Counted from the first letter of the stretch, positions 21,433-32,515 are shown. The stretch is 64,000 bases of DNA from Obelidium mucronatum (GCA_025765595.1 JAIVFH010000007.1:62001-126000); one strand, 5' to 3'. The notes: generated from the sequence alone by a model not told the origin. Numbers and translations: made by a program.

Positions 21433-23090
21433 ATGGCCTTCCCTCGTCACACTGCCCCAGCCAGCTTCCTTCCATTGAGGTGTGTTTCGTTTTTTATGTG
21501 AATGCAATGGGTCCGGAAATGGTCTACATTGTTGACTGATGTTACTGCTGTTGGTCACTATGACTTGCGACTGAAATTCCGCTCCTTCATACTTGCGATC
21601 CTAAACAGAAGCTTCACTCACTACTACGTGCAATTTATCTGCGTTTTCCTTGTTGGCTCTTTGTTGGCTGCCGACACTGTTGCTGCTCAAGCTGTGACCA
21701 CAAACTTGCAACAAGGATGTGTCACCAACTATGACGCAAACACGGACTACTTCCCAGAGAAGATTGATACTGGTGAGTTATGGACTGAATCAGCTGTTCG
21801 AACGTAGCTCGATTTATGCTACTGCTTGATATCCCCAAATTCTGTTGAACTTTGTCTAAACAATACCATCACGCAGCCAACCTGACCAACCTTGCCTACA
21901 CCTACTCTAAGAACTACAAAACGATCGTTAACAAATTCTCGAATGAAACTATTGTCCTCTACCAGTGCGGTACTCCAAAGCCCACTGTTGCCGGTGCTAC
22001 CCAAATCATTGCTGTCCCAATCCAGAACTTGACTCTCGGAGACACCACCGTTGTCAACTTCCTCGAATTGCTGGGCCAACGCAGTGCCATTAAGTACACC
22101 ACCTCTGGAACCTCTGGATACATTTCTTCCCCGTGCGTTCAATCCCTGGTTGCTTCTGGAGCCATCATTGAAGTCGACTCCAAGAACAAGACTCAAGGAA
22201 TCCAGCAAATTGACTCCACCAACGTGTACTTCAGTTACATGAGTTCTCTCGGCAAGAACGTGTCCAACTACGTCTCCTTCCCAGCCTCTGCTGACCCAGG
22301 TGTCAAGGGACGCGCTGAATGGCTCGGATTTGCTGCTTCTTTCTTCAACCAAGAAGCCAAGGCCAACAACATCGCTTCTGCTATTGCCACTAACTTTGCT
22401 CAACTCGCTGCTGCCGCCAATGCCAAGCCTACCAAGCCAATTGTTGCCTTCATTGAATACCAAGCTCCTTACTCTGCTGAGTACCCAGCTGCCTGGAAGA
22501 TTGCTGGTCACGACTACCAAAGCGATTTCATCACTGCTGCTGGAGCCACTCACTACCTCCCATCCTCATCTGTTGGAGCCACTGTCTCTGGAGCTACCAA
22601 GCAAGCCACCGTGTACTCTTACAACAACAGCGCCGCTTTCCTCGCTGCCCTTGCCCCAGTTGAGATTGTTATCGACCTCTCTTTCTACAACGTCAACAGC
22701 ACCGATTTCACCACCAGCTTTGCCATCACTGCCGCTAACAGTGGTGCCTACAAGTTCATCCAGAACCAAAAGGTCTTCTTCATGAACAACCAAATCAACG
22801 CTGCCAACGGAGGAAACAACTGGTTCGAAGCCGCTGTTGCCCAACAGAACGTTGTCTTGGCCGACTTGATTAGCGCCACTCACCCAGAAGTTGTTGGTTC
22901 CAGCTATGTCCCCACCTTTTTGAGAAACGCCTACACTTCTACCAAGCAAACTATTTTGACTGCCAAGGAATGTACTGGTGATGTCAAGGCTGCTTTGCCA
23001 CTTCCAGTCGTTGCTGTTGCCAAGAGTGCTGCTGCTTCTTCTGTCGCGTCTATGGTGGTTTTGTTGGGTGCCGTTGCTCTTATGATGTAA
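21433..23090 (+). CDS. GPI-anchored periplasmic-binding-protein-like surface protein
   Basis: Three exons (21433-21479, 21609-21772, 21877-23090), 474 residues. A hydrophobic segment near residues 24-45 (YVQFICVFLVGSLLAADTVA) acts as signal sequence. The mature part resembles the metal-receptor type of periplasmic binding protein: NKFSNETIVLYQCGTPKP, TTVVNFLELLGQRSAIKY, PASADPGVKGRAEWLGF (a conserved substrate-loop-like element), and NVVLADLISATHPEV near the end. The C-terminus is small/hydrophobic (SSVASMVVLLGAVALMM), a GPI-signal pattern. Such folds bind iron chelates or vitamin B12-like ligands in bacteria; in a fungus a role in nutrient capture at the wall is inference. Codon use is strongly biased to C-ending codons, suggesting high expression. 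Confidence 0.7.
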
Positions 23091-23310
23091 AGAGCCTCAA
23101 CTGTGATCTCATCTGATTGAAAACGATACGAGTTTTGCTTCTATTTTTTTAAGTTCATTTAATTTAATAGAAGTTTTTGATTGTATTGTTTAAAATAATT
23201 TCCCGCCCTGGAGTGAAAAAAAAATTGTACTGCAAATATCGGCAGGCTCCCCAGACTCACTACCTACTGCCTCACTTAAAACAAACCTGGCTTAACTTGG
23301 CTGTTAAATT

Positions 23311-24902
23311 ATGATCAGATTGATTGTTTTGTGTCGCCCTGGCTGGATTGACTTCTGCCCAGGCTCCCACGACAAATGTTTTGACAGGCTGTGTCGCCAA
23401 GTACGATGCGACATATGATTATTTTCCCCAAAAACTTGACTGCATGTAAGCCAAAGCCTACGTTCGTAATTTATATTTTTTTTTTTTGCTGAACCGCGTC
23501 GTCCCCAGCAAACTTTACAAACCTGGCCATTACATACTCCAAAAGCTACAAAACAATCACCAACAAGCTGTCAAACCAAGTGATTGTTCTCTACCAATGC
23601 GGAACACCCAAACCGGAAATCGCAAGCGCAAACCAGATAATCGCTGTGACCCATTCAAAACGCGACCATCGGGAGCACCACAGTCGTTACATACTTGGAG
23701 ATCTTGGGCCAACGAAACGCCATCAAGTATACCACCGACGGAACAGCTGGATACCTAACCTCAGCCATGCGCGCAATCCTTAGTTGCATCTGGTGCCATC
23801 GCCGAAATTGACACGAAAAATCTGGCCAAAGGAATCCAGCAGGTTCAATCAACGGGGGCCTTTTTTTCGTACATGAACGACATTGCCGCCAACGTGTCAA
23901 ATGCCGTCGCGTTTCCAGCCTCCGCTGATCCAGGCGTGAAAGGACGCGCAGAGTGGCTTGGTTTCCTTGGTGCCTTTTTCAACGCAGAGGCACAAGCCAA
24001 CTTGATTGGGTCTGCAATGGCAACCAACTTTGCGCAGCTTGCGGCAGCGGCGAATGCGGTAAGCTCTACAAAGCCGGTGGTTGCGTGGACATATGTGATG
24101 GCGAGCTACGCTGGATATCCTGGTGGATGGTTTATTTCAAGGTATGAGTCGAGTGAAACTTTTTATTCTGGCATGTTTTTTTTTAAGATTTGTCTCTTAG
24201 CGCACAATACCAAGTGGACTATACAGTTGCTGCAGGCGCTACAATCTTTAAACCAACGACCAAAGATTATGCTGCAGTGACTGGGGAGGCTACTCAAGCA
24301 ACGCAGTACCGCTACAACAACAGTCAAGCGTTTCTTGCTGCTCTCGCTTCCGTTGATATTATTATTGGTTTGTCCTTCGTTAGAGTTTGTGATACCACCA
24401 TCTAACCACATACATCTATTTTTTCTCGTGCAGATTCCACTTATGGCGCCGTCAATGCTTCAGACTTTGCCAACGGGTATTATATTGCAACTGCAACCAG
24501 TCCCCTCAAGTTTGTCACCAACAAGCAGGTGTACGCGTTTGACAAACAAATCGGAAGCAATGGTGGAACAAACTGGTATGAATACGGACAAGCCATGATT
24601 CATGTTGTCCTCGCAGATTTGATCAGCGCGACACGACCTGAGGTGTTGCCCAGCTCAAAGTATACGCCGATGCTTTTGAGAAATATATACACGACTTCCA
24701 CTTCGACTGTTTTGACTGCAAAGGAATGTGTGGATGCGAATGCATGCTTTGGCTGTGACTCCGGTTTCATGTTAGTGGATCGAGCAGTGGTGGGGCCACA
24801 AACACTGCCACTGGAAGTCCAACAAAGACTGGTGATGCGTCGTCTCTGATTTTTTCGGCTTTTCCAATTTTTTCGTTCGTGCTGATGCTGTTGAGTATTT
24901 GA
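23311..24902 (+). pseudogene. decayed tandem copy of the PBP-like surface protein
   Basis: Homologous to the preceding gene over nearly its full length (for example IVLYQCGTPKPEIASANQIIAV, PASADPGVKGRAEWLGFLGA, LADLISATRPEVLPSSKY, and a C-terminal GPI-like tail ending LMLLSI). The frame breaks at least four times: between the ATG (23311) and the signal region, at the first exon junction, near 23652 where PIQNATIG follows only after a shift, near 23770, and near 24775. Introns at 24143-24200 and 24367-24434 still have usable GT and AG ends. Several independent indels make sequencing error an unlikely sole cause. It is probably a relic of a tandem duplication. Confidence 0.7.
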
Positions 24903-24972
24903 AGGTGGATCTTTTTGAAATAAAAGCCGAATCTAAAAATAGGTTAATGAGCTGACCTTGGACCCAATACAG

Positions 24973-26840
24973 CATCTTCTTCGATTTCAAAAGCAAAAGT
25001 GGGTCGAAAACCAAAGACTGATCTACCCCCAGACTCGAAAGAGCGCAAGAATCTTGAAGCTGTCAGGTGAGGTGGGGCGGGATGTGTAATCGCTTATCAA
25101 AGTCTATTTGTAATTGACCCATTGCACTGGTGTTTCTCTTAGAAAGTTCCGCGAGAGAAAGCAAAACTATCTCAAAGGACTCGAACAAGAAGTTGAAGAA
25201 TTGCGGGCGATTGTGAATGGCGGCTCTGTTCTTGCTGGAACTCCCCCTGTAGCGTCAAATGCATTAGAAGTCCAGAATCTCCGATCGCAAGTGATCAACC
25301 TGCAGTCGCAACTGTCAGCTGCTTACAAGCGGTGGTCCCTCTGACGTGGCTCTTGTGGAAACACTCAAGAAGCAAAATCTTGCACTGCAGACCCAACTGT
25401 CAATCTTTAAGCAATCGGGCGGAGTTTCCATCGACTTTACCTCTACACTGAACTAACCCAAACAATCCAAACCAGTTTATCCACGGCGTTGAATGCATTG
25501 GTTGTTCAGTGGAACGGATGAAGACACTCGTGTGCATGGGCCAAATCAAGGATCTGGAGGGAAAACTCACTGAGGCTCAGGGAGAATTGCAAACGCTTCG
25601 ATCTTTACAAGGACTCGCGCAGCTCTTTTCGTTTAATGGAATCGATTCATTGGGACTGCAGCAACAGCAACTCAATCAACCACCATTTCAATATTCACAA
25701 TCGGCATCTGATATGTTTCCGCCTGATTTTGGTCTCCTCACTGGGATGCAGCAAATGAGTCCCGCAATTCCGAATTCGTCACCACAGACGTCAAATGGAA
25801 TGAGCCCATGGATTGATCATGTACTAGGAGGACCAAATACCAGTAGCACTACTGCCAAATAGCAGCTCCAATATCAACCTTCCCAGCGAGAATAGCATTC
25901 CCAAGAAACCATCGGCGAATGACTTGTATGGACAACCTGAAGTTGACTTTGTTCGAATCGCATTGAAATCCCTACCGTCTCTCAAGGAGAGCAAATACGT
26001 TGATTTATTAATGGTAAGACACCTATTTTGGGAATATACGTACGTGAAAAAAAAGGAGAGAGGGTTTTAACTTACCTTTCTTGAAATACCCCCATAAAAG
26101 GATCTCTTTCTACTTCAATGCGAAGCCACAGACAAGAAGTGGATGGTCAAATCCATGCTGAAAATGATGAACTTGCGACATAAGCTGCTGGACTCCTGCA
26201 ATGTGATGGACCGACAGAAAGTGCTAGAGTTACTCGTCATATTCTCGGAACGCAACAAAAACCACATGATGCATCGAAACTCCATGATTCATGAAGGGTT
26301 TACACGGTTTTCTAGCGGTGCAGCTGCACACAAAGCTTCTCAAGAAGCTGCTGCAGCTGGTTCATCATCGTCATCGGCCTCTGATAATGTCCGCGTTAAG
26401 AAAGAACCAAGCGCACTTCAAAAGAAACTGGATGAACAATTACTAAAGATTCCATCACTCCGCAACGCTGGAGCTTTGATTCGACAATTGGGCGACGAAA
26501 TTCACGCAGTTGAGTATAGCATATAAATTCCTTTTTTTGTTTTGTTCATTATGTTCATGAACCATTCTAAATTCCTTTGAACTTGTTTTTCTCGATAAGA
26601 CTCTGGAATCAGCTTAAAAAAGAAGAAGCATTGATTGAAATGATGAGGATCGGGAAGCAACTGGAAGAAATGTGCACGACAATGGAAGAAAAGCGACAGT
26701 TTGCAATGATTTCAGAATCATTCCGAGAAGGGAATCGACAACATCTGGTGTGTTAAAAAAATTGAATCAAAAAGAAGTGCATCACTCAAATCTTTACACC
26801 AATATAGGATCGACTTTACGAAGACATGGATTCCGAATAG
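24973..26840 (+). pseudogene. bZIP factor with conserved C-terminal region, frame-disrupted
   Basis: bZIP basic region and zipper span 24973-25066 and 25143 onward (KERKNLEAVRKFRERKQNYL, then LEQEVEELRAIV). The coiled-coil continues only by changing frame near 25328, 25450 and 25510. A fourth break lies near 25855. Downstream exons read cleanly: to 26013 (EVDFVRIALKSLPSLKESKY), 26101-26513 (LLDSCNVMDRQKVLELLVIF), 26600-26747 and 26808-26840 (stop). No start codon is found in frame with the basic region; a TGA lies upstream and an AG at 24971 suggests a missing first exon. Either a pseudogene or a damaged assembly. The C-terminal half is homologous to the two following bZIP genes. Confidence 0.6.
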
Positions 26841-26904
26841 ACGAATAAAAATATGATTATGTATGGGATCTTCAGAAGTGTGACCCAAATTCTTCCTTTA
26901 AATC

Positions 26905-28403
26905 ATGAGCTCAACCGCCTCGCCACCAAGCTCCACAACAACAACAACAACAACGACAACGACAACATCAACCAAACGGAAGAGTACCTCGCATGCATCC
27001 AGCAGCTCGACCCGCCGCATGGAGCAGAACAAGGCAGCGCAGGCAGCTTTCCGGGAGCGGAAACGCAATCACCTGATGAACTTGGAGAAAACGATTGAAG
27101 AACTGAGCCACAAAGTAAAGCAACTGCAGGCGGAAAACGAGCAGCTTCGCCAGGCTCGAAGCTGTCCTTCCTGTGTGGCAGCAGCAGCAGTGAAGAGCTC
27201 TGAGCCTTCACCCACTCCAAGCGCCCCAGCAGCAGGAGCAGCAGCAGCCGTACACCTCTGGGATACCTCAAAAAGCGATCAGGATCATGGTCGTGGCGAT
27301 AAGTGTGACCGAGATGCAGCAAGCAATCTACACACACTAGCGTTTGTCAGCATAATTGGAACATCTCAAACTCCAATGTCTCCTCGCCAGCCACGATCGC
27401 AATCACCAACAACGACATCCACTTCACCACCACCACCACCAAAAACAACAATACCCCAATTCCCATACCAACAAGAACCGATACAGTCTGCGATTTCGTT
27501 ATACGGTGCACCTGAAGTAGAATTCTGCAGGGTTGGAATGAAAGCGATACCATCCCTCAAAGACTCATTTGCACTAGTAGATGACATGCTGCTGCTCTTC
27601 TCCAAACAATCACTCGATACCGACTCTTCTCGAATCCATCGATGTCAATTGATTATCTCAGCATTGAGTCAAAAGCTTGTGAATTCATGCTCGATTGTGG
27701 ATCGACAGAGAGTTGTGGAAATCTTTGCCTTGTTTATGGCTGTGAATGAGAAACATTTGGTATATAATATCTCTTTTTTTGGGTTGCATTTTTTTGTTTT
27801 TTTTGTTTTGGATGAATAATAACCCACCTATTTTTTATTTATTTATTTTTGGATTTTTAGAATCACATGTACAAGATCTCAGATAGTGTATACAAACCAA
27901 TGGAACCGGTTGATGAAAACACTTATATTAATTTAAACGACGGCCTTGTTGCCACCTGAAGCAATCAAATTTAAAAGGACTCTGGAAACGATTTCATCCT
28001 TGAATGAATCTATGGCCACCATCAATGAATTTTGTGTCGTATTTTGGGTAAAAAAAAACTTTCCCCCTTGTCGCGTTCTTTTTTATGTATCCGTTGTATT
28101 TTTGTTATTTACATGTATTTTCTTTTTTAGCTGCGAGATGAAGTACCTTATGCACAGCGATTCGCTCAAATGACAAAAGTGAATCGAAAACTGATTGCTC
28201 TTTGTAGTACAAACACGGAAGAACTGGAAAAGTACATGTTGGCGTTGGAGCTTGCAAAGTTTAACAATAACAGTTTGATGGTTTGGTTGCTCTTTTTTTT
28301 TTTTTTACTCTTTGGTGTCCATTCGCTCTATTTGTTTAACACTCAATTGTTGTTTTAGGACAAGTATTTGGATGAAGAAATACGGAAACTGAGGATGGAG
28401 TAA
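26905..28403 (+). CDS. bZIP factor with shared C-terminal region (one frame break)
   Basis: Exons 26905-27759, 27861-28047, 28131-28280 and 28359-28403. The N-terminus is Ser/Thr-rich, then a Yap-type basic region (MEQNKAAQAAFRERKRNHL) and zipper (NLEKTIEELSHKVKQLQAEN). A low-complexity Pro/Ser linker leads to the shared region: VEFCRVGMKAIPSLKDSF, LVNSCSIVDRQRVVEIFALF, AVNEKHL, then LLPPEAIKFKRTLETISSLN and INEFCVVFW. In exon 2 one base is surplus near 27938: the frame reaches TGA unless it shifts to continue into LLPPEAIKF. The last three exons are otherwise open and spliced as in the neighbour at 28.5 kb. The start and domain calls are good; whether the full product is made is uncertain. 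Confidence 0.65.
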
Positions 28404-28530
28404 ATATGATTGAGAAAACTGAATAGAAACACTTCAAAAATAAATAAATTATTCAACATAGTTATGCTTTCTCTTCGGTCCTTGTAAAAAAAAAAAAAAA
28501 AAAAGGTCTTTACGATTTTTTATTTGTTCC

Positions 28531-29981
28531 ATGAACACCACCTTCAGCAACACAACCACCAACACCACCACCAGCAGCCCTCTCACAAAATCCAACAATA
28601 ATCGCGGCCGCAAGAAACTCACAACAGAACCCAAATCCAAAAGAACAGGCCAAAACAGATCCGCCCAGGAAGCATTCCGGCAACGGAAAGCCGCTTATGT
28701 CAGCAGCCTTGAAGACAGAGTCCGGATTCTGGAAGATGAAAACAAGCGGTACTTGGTCAAGTTGAATCATGGATTATTTTGTGCGTCGTGTCAACAGCAA
28801 CTGCAACAACAGTTTCATCAACCGGCACCGGCGGCGGCAGCAGCAGTGTATTCAGATATCGATCCATTCTTGTTTGATCTCGGTCACCTGGATGATGGTG
28901 CAATCAGCTTTCCCGATGATTGGATGGAATTGTTGGAAACAACAACTGTAAGCAGTGATGGGTCTAGACCTGGCGCTGTCAAAAGTGTTGAACAAGTATG
29001 CCGGAAAGTTGAAGTAGAGTCTGCACGAATCGCATTCAATACTCTGAATTCGATCAACAACAAGAAGAGGGATGAAGCTAACACAACTACGTTGGCGGAT
29101 TTATTGCTTGACGAAATTGTTGTATGTTTTTTCGTTGTTTCTTTTTCAAATTGGCAATTACGTAATCAATAATGAAACTTTTCAATCAAAGAAACAATCC
29201 AAATGTACAGATGCACAACAAGTGCTTGAGTACCAAACGCGGATATCAAGGATTGGACATTGTTTATTGGATTCCTGTGACTTGATGGATCGGCAAAAAT
29301 GTATCGAGATTTGTGCCGTCTTTTTTGAACGGAATAAGGCTCATTTGGTATCTTGTTTTTTATTTTTTTTTATTTTTTTATAATAAGAGAGAGAGAGAGA
29401 ACCCATCTAACAAAAAAAAAACTACTTTTTTTTAAGAAATACATCTCCGATATCACAAGCAGTATTGTTCTGAACCGCGTCAATGCATTCCCTTGGCAGT
29501 CATCATCATCTGCAACCTCGGTTATCCAACAAACAGTCTTGCTACCACCAGACGCGATTCGATTCAGAAACGCAATGAAATCGATCCCATCGCTCTCCAA
29601 TCTACATTCTTTAATTGACGAGTTTTGTATTCTCTTTTGGAATGACGACGAGTTGGAGTCATTGGAGGAGTGTTTTGATGATGGCATTCAACGAGTTGAC
29701 AATTTCAATACAAAAGGGAATCATCATCATCAGTGTCAGGAAACAACATTGATTTACCTCACACAGTTACATCATACCTTTGATTCAACTATTACTGGAA
29801 CTCGGGATTTGGAGAAATGGCTGACTGCGTTTGAAATTGCAAAGATTTCGAATCGTGCACGTGTGGTAAAGTTGGAAGATTTTGATTTATGCTGCTTCTT
29901 TTTTTTTCTTTTTCTTTCCTTTTTTTTGTAAATTTTTTTTGAATAATAATATTTCTTGAATAGATCCAACTGATGCGTTGA
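28531..29981 (+). CDS. bZIP factor with shared C-terminal region, intact
   Basis: Exons 28531-29121, 29192-29347, 29437-29865 and 29964-29981; 397 residues, all in phase. The basic region is RTGQNRSAQEAFRQRKAAYV with zipper LEDRVRILEDENKRYLVKL. A Gln/Ala-rich linker follows. Conserved block 1 reads VESARIAFNTLNSINN through LLDSCDLMDRQKCIEICAVF and ERNKAHL. Block 2 reads LLPPDAIRFRNAMKSIPSLS and LIDEFCILFWNDDEL, then TRDLEKWLTAFEIAKISN. The last exon encodes only IQLMR. This is the best template for the family of three. The C-terminal blocks are not recognised as a known domain; they could be an all-helical regulatory or ligand-binding region. Confidence 0.75.
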
Positions 29982-30314
29982 GACGCACTCTATCTCCAAA
30001 AAAATAAAAAAAATAAAAATACAAAAAATAAAAAAAAATAAAAGGAAAATAAATATACATGTATATGCTGTTACAATTAAAATGATGTATGTCTTGTTTA
30101 CGAATACAATCTCGAATTTGCTGCTGCTGTTTGCAATGCACGGTTGTCAGTGTCGACTTTGTTGTTAGCATCAAAACACGTTCACAAAAACAACGGGAAG
30201 GACAACCCGTAGTACGGTACTGGGATGCAAGCACTTAGTTTACAGACGGGGCTTTAAATGAAACACAATGAAAATTTTCTTTCTTTAATTTAATCAAAGA
30301 TCAATCAAAAAACC
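29982..30314. other. A/T-rich intergenic region
   Basis: 333 bp: bZIP 3' end with repeated AAAATAAAA units (30000-30050, candidate polyadenylation signals), then promoter of the first Cys-rich membrane protein. The sequence just upstream of that start (ACAGACGGGGCTTTAAATGAA, near 30243) recurs before the second membrane protein gene (near 31530), so the promoter was duplicated too. Confidence 0.5.
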
Positions 30315-30920
30315 ATGCGAAGCATCCTTGCGGCCGCCCTCGTCCTTGCGTTCAGCGCCGCCCGCGTGCAAGCCGTGTGCTTCAACTCGAGCGACTGCCC
30401 CTCGGGATCGCTGTGCTTCGCGGGCGTGTGCAGCGGGTGCACCGAGAATGCGCTGTGCACGGGCGTGACAGCGGGCTGCTGCCTCGGCTTTACGTGCCGC
30501 GGCGGGCTGTGCACGCGCAACGCGACGGCGACGGCCGCGGGTCCGCAGCCGGGCGCGACGCTGTCGCCGGAGGCGGTGAACGCCGTCGTCAACGTGGCGC
30601 TGATTGTGGGGCTCGTCGTGTCGGGTCTGTTTGCGTGCATCGTGGCGGCACTCGTGTACTGCTGCTGCTGCCGCAAGCAGAAGAGCGACAGCCAGCCGCA
30701 GGTGCAGACCATCTACGTGCAGCAGCAGAATCCGTACGCTGATCCAAGCCAGTACAACACGTATGCCCCGGCTCCAGCCGGATACGCTGCTCCCTACGGC
30801 GCTCCGCCTGCCAGCGACCCACAAGGATACCAGCCATCCTACGCCTCTCCCGCTGGCGCTCCTCCTCCTCCACAGTCCGGTAACCAGCCAAACTACCCTC
30901 CTCCAAAGTGGGGCAATTAA
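30315..30920 (+). CDS. Cys-rich type I membrane protein, cluster member 1
   Basis: Single exon, 201 residues. Signal peptide MRSILAAALVLAFSAARVQA; ectodomain with ten cysteines in the pattern C-x5-C-x5-C-x4-C-x2-C-x5-C-x6-CC-x4-C-x4-C (CFNSSDC, CFAGVC, CCLGFTC); one TM helix (VALIVGLVVSGLFACIVAAL) that runs into YCCCCRKQK, likely palmitoylated; a Tyr/Pro/Gln-rich tail ending NYPPPKWGN. The cysteine spacing recalls small disulfide folds of the Dickkopf/colipase kind, but no family is recognised. The 5' two thirds are far more GC-rich than the surroundings. Probably a plasma-membrane receptor, adhesin or scaffold; the function is unknown. Confidence 0.75.
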   Translation: MRSILAAALVLAFSAARVQAVCFNSSDCPSGSLCFAGVCSGCTENALCTGVTAGCCLGFTCRGGLCTRNATATAAGPQPGATLSPEAVNAVVNVALIVGLVVSGLFACIVAALVYCCCCRKQKSDSQPQVQTIYVQQQNPYADPSQYNTYAPAPAGYAAPYGAPPASDPQGYQPSYASPAGAPPPPQSGNQPNYPPPKWGN

Positions 30921-31065
30921 CTTTGAGTTTGTCGGCGTGCCGTGCCATGATTTTGTTCTTCTTGTCTTGTTAAAGCCCTTCTATATTCTTTTTTTTTTCT
31001 TTCCAAGTTTTGTGTTTCTGTGTGATGTTTTTGAAGAAGAGAATTCTATATAGTATCTTTCCTTG

Positions 31066-31416
31066 TAATTGATGAGTTTTGTATTCTCTTTTGGAATGAC
31101 GATGAGTTGGAGTCATTGGAGGATTGTTTTTCCAACGAGTTGACAATTTCAATATTTACAAAAGGGAATCATCATCACTGTCAGGAAACAATATTGATTT
31201 ACCTCACACAGTTGCATCATACCTTTGATTCAACTATTACTGGAACTCGGGATTTGGAGAAATGGCTGACTGCGTTTGAAATTGCAAAGATTTCGAATCG
31301 TGCACGCGTGGTAAGGTTGAGTTGATTTGTGCTGTTTTTTTTTAAAAAAAAACTAATAATTCTTGAACCATGTTTGTATGAAGAGCCAACTGATGCGTTG
31401 AGACGAACTCTATCTC
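31066..31416 (+). pseudogene. duplicated 3' fragment of the bZIP gene
   Basis: Matches 29611-29990 of the intact bZIP gene at high identity, from within block 2 (ELESLEDCF, NHHHCQETILIYLTQLHHTF, EKWLTAFEIAKISN) to the last splice acceptor region and terminal exon (CAACTGATGCGTTGAGACG). It has no start, no DNA-binding part and small indels, so it is a passenger of the segmental duplication. Confidence 0.8.
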
Positions 31417-31606
31417 AAAAAAAAATATATTAAACAAATCAATAAAAATCAATAAAAAAATAAATAAGTGAGATGTACATACTTCCACTGGCACGTTAAC
31501 GCGATTCTACTTTGAATCGATGTTTTACAGACGGGCTTTGAATCGAACATGAAGCACAATAAAATTTTCTTTAATCTCAATTCTCAACCAATTTACAAAG
31601 TGAGAA

Positions 31607-32299
31607 ATGCGAAGCTTCGTTGCCGCCCTTTTCCTTGCGATCGCAACCGCCAGTGTGCAGGCAGTGTGCTTCTACTCCAGCGAGTGCCCGGCGGGGTCGC
31701 TGTGCTTTGCGGGAGTGTGCGGCGCGTGCGCGGTCAACTCGCTGTGCTCGAGCGTCGCGGGCTGCTGCAGCGGCTTCACGTGCCGCGGCGGTCTGTGTGC
31801 GCCGAGCGGCGCCCCGACGGCGACGGCGGCGGCGCCGCAGCCGGTCGCGACGCTGTCGGCGCAGACGGTGAACGCCGTTGTCAACGTGGCGCTGGTCGCG
31901 GGGCTCGTCGTGTCGGGCCTCTTTGTGTGCATCGTGGCGGCGCTCGTCTACTTCTGCTGCTGCCGCAAGCAGAAGGCTGACAGCCAGCCGCAGGTGCAGA
32001 CTGTCTACGTGCAGCAGCAGAATCCGTATGCGGATCCAAACCAATACAGCAACAACACGCAGTACGCACAGCCTGGCTACTCTGCCAACAACATCTACAG
32101 CAACAACAACAACAACAACAACAACTACAGCGAGCCATCGTACGCTCCGGCTCCTGCTGGATACGCTGCTCCCTACGGCGCTCCGCCTGCCAGCGACCCA
32201 CAAGGATACCAGCCATCCTACGCCCCTCCTGCTGGCGCTCCTCCTCCTCCACAGTCCGGCAACCAGCCAAACTACCCTCCTCCAAAGTGGGGCAATTAA
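31607..32299 (+). CDS. Cys-rich type I membrane protein, cluster member 2
   Basis: Single exon, 230 residues, closely similar to member 1. Signal peptide MRSFVAALFLAIATASVQA; ten-Cys ectodomain (CFYSSEC, CFAGVCGAC, CCSGFTC); TM helix VALVAGLVVSGLFVCIVAAL followed by YFCCCRKQK; a tail with an extra Asn-rich insert (near residues 160-175, AAC repeats) before the shared Ala/Pro/Tyr section and NYPPPKWGN end. The tail is almost identical to member 1 at nucleotide level, while the ectodomain differs more, suggesting recent duplication with faster change outside the cell. Confidence 0.75.
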   Translation: MRSFVAALFLAIATASVQAVCFYSSECPAGSLCFAGVCGACAVNSLCSSVAGCCSGFTCRGGLCAPSGAPTATAAAPQPVATLSAQTVNAVVNVALVAGLVVSGLFVCIVAALVYFCCCRKQKADSQPQVQTVYVQQQNPYADPNQYSNNTQYAQPGYSANNIYSNNNNNNNNYSEPSYAPAPAGYAAPYGAPPASDPQGYQPSYAPPAGAPPPPQSGNQPNYPPPKWGN

Positions 32300-32515
32300 A
32301 TTTGAGTACGTCAGCGTGCCGTGCCATGATGCGATTTTGTTTTTCTTCTTGTCTTGTAAAAGCCCTTCTATATTCTTGCTATATTCTTCGTATGTGTGAT
32401 GTTTTTTTGGAGAAGAGAATTCTATATACTATCTTTCCTTGTTTCTTTCGACGCGAAGTAGATTTTGCTAGCTTGGCAATGCATTCAATCAATCAAAAAA
32501 AAAAAACACTCAGAA

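Larger units (their letters stand above)
29611..32440 (+). repeat. tandem segmental duplication: bZIP 3' end plus membrane protein gene
   Basis: Unit 1 is about 29611-31065 and unit 2 about 31066-32440. Unit 1 starts inside exon 3 of the intact bZIP gene and ends after the first Cys-rich membrane protein; unit 2 repeats the bZIP 3' end, promoter, membrane protein gene and its 3' flank in the same order. The junction is seen where TATCTTTCCTTG in the first 3' flank runs straight into bZIP coding sequence (TAATTGATGAGTTTTGTATT), while the second 3' flank continues differently. Confidence 0.8.

Noticed and set aside
21819..22553. Long minus-strand frame, 244 codons
   Set aside because: Antisense shadow of the PBP-like gene caused by its strong codon bias; no family features.
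25300..25350. A tiny intron explaining the frame change in the first long bZIP gene
   Set aside because: The only GT and AG in place would make an intron of about 15 nt; an indel is the simpler explanation.
30294..32327. Long Arg/Ala-rich frames opposite and overlapping membrane protein genes 1 and 2
   Set aside because: Shadows created by high GC; the plus frame has signal peptide, cysteines and TM helix conserved between copies.
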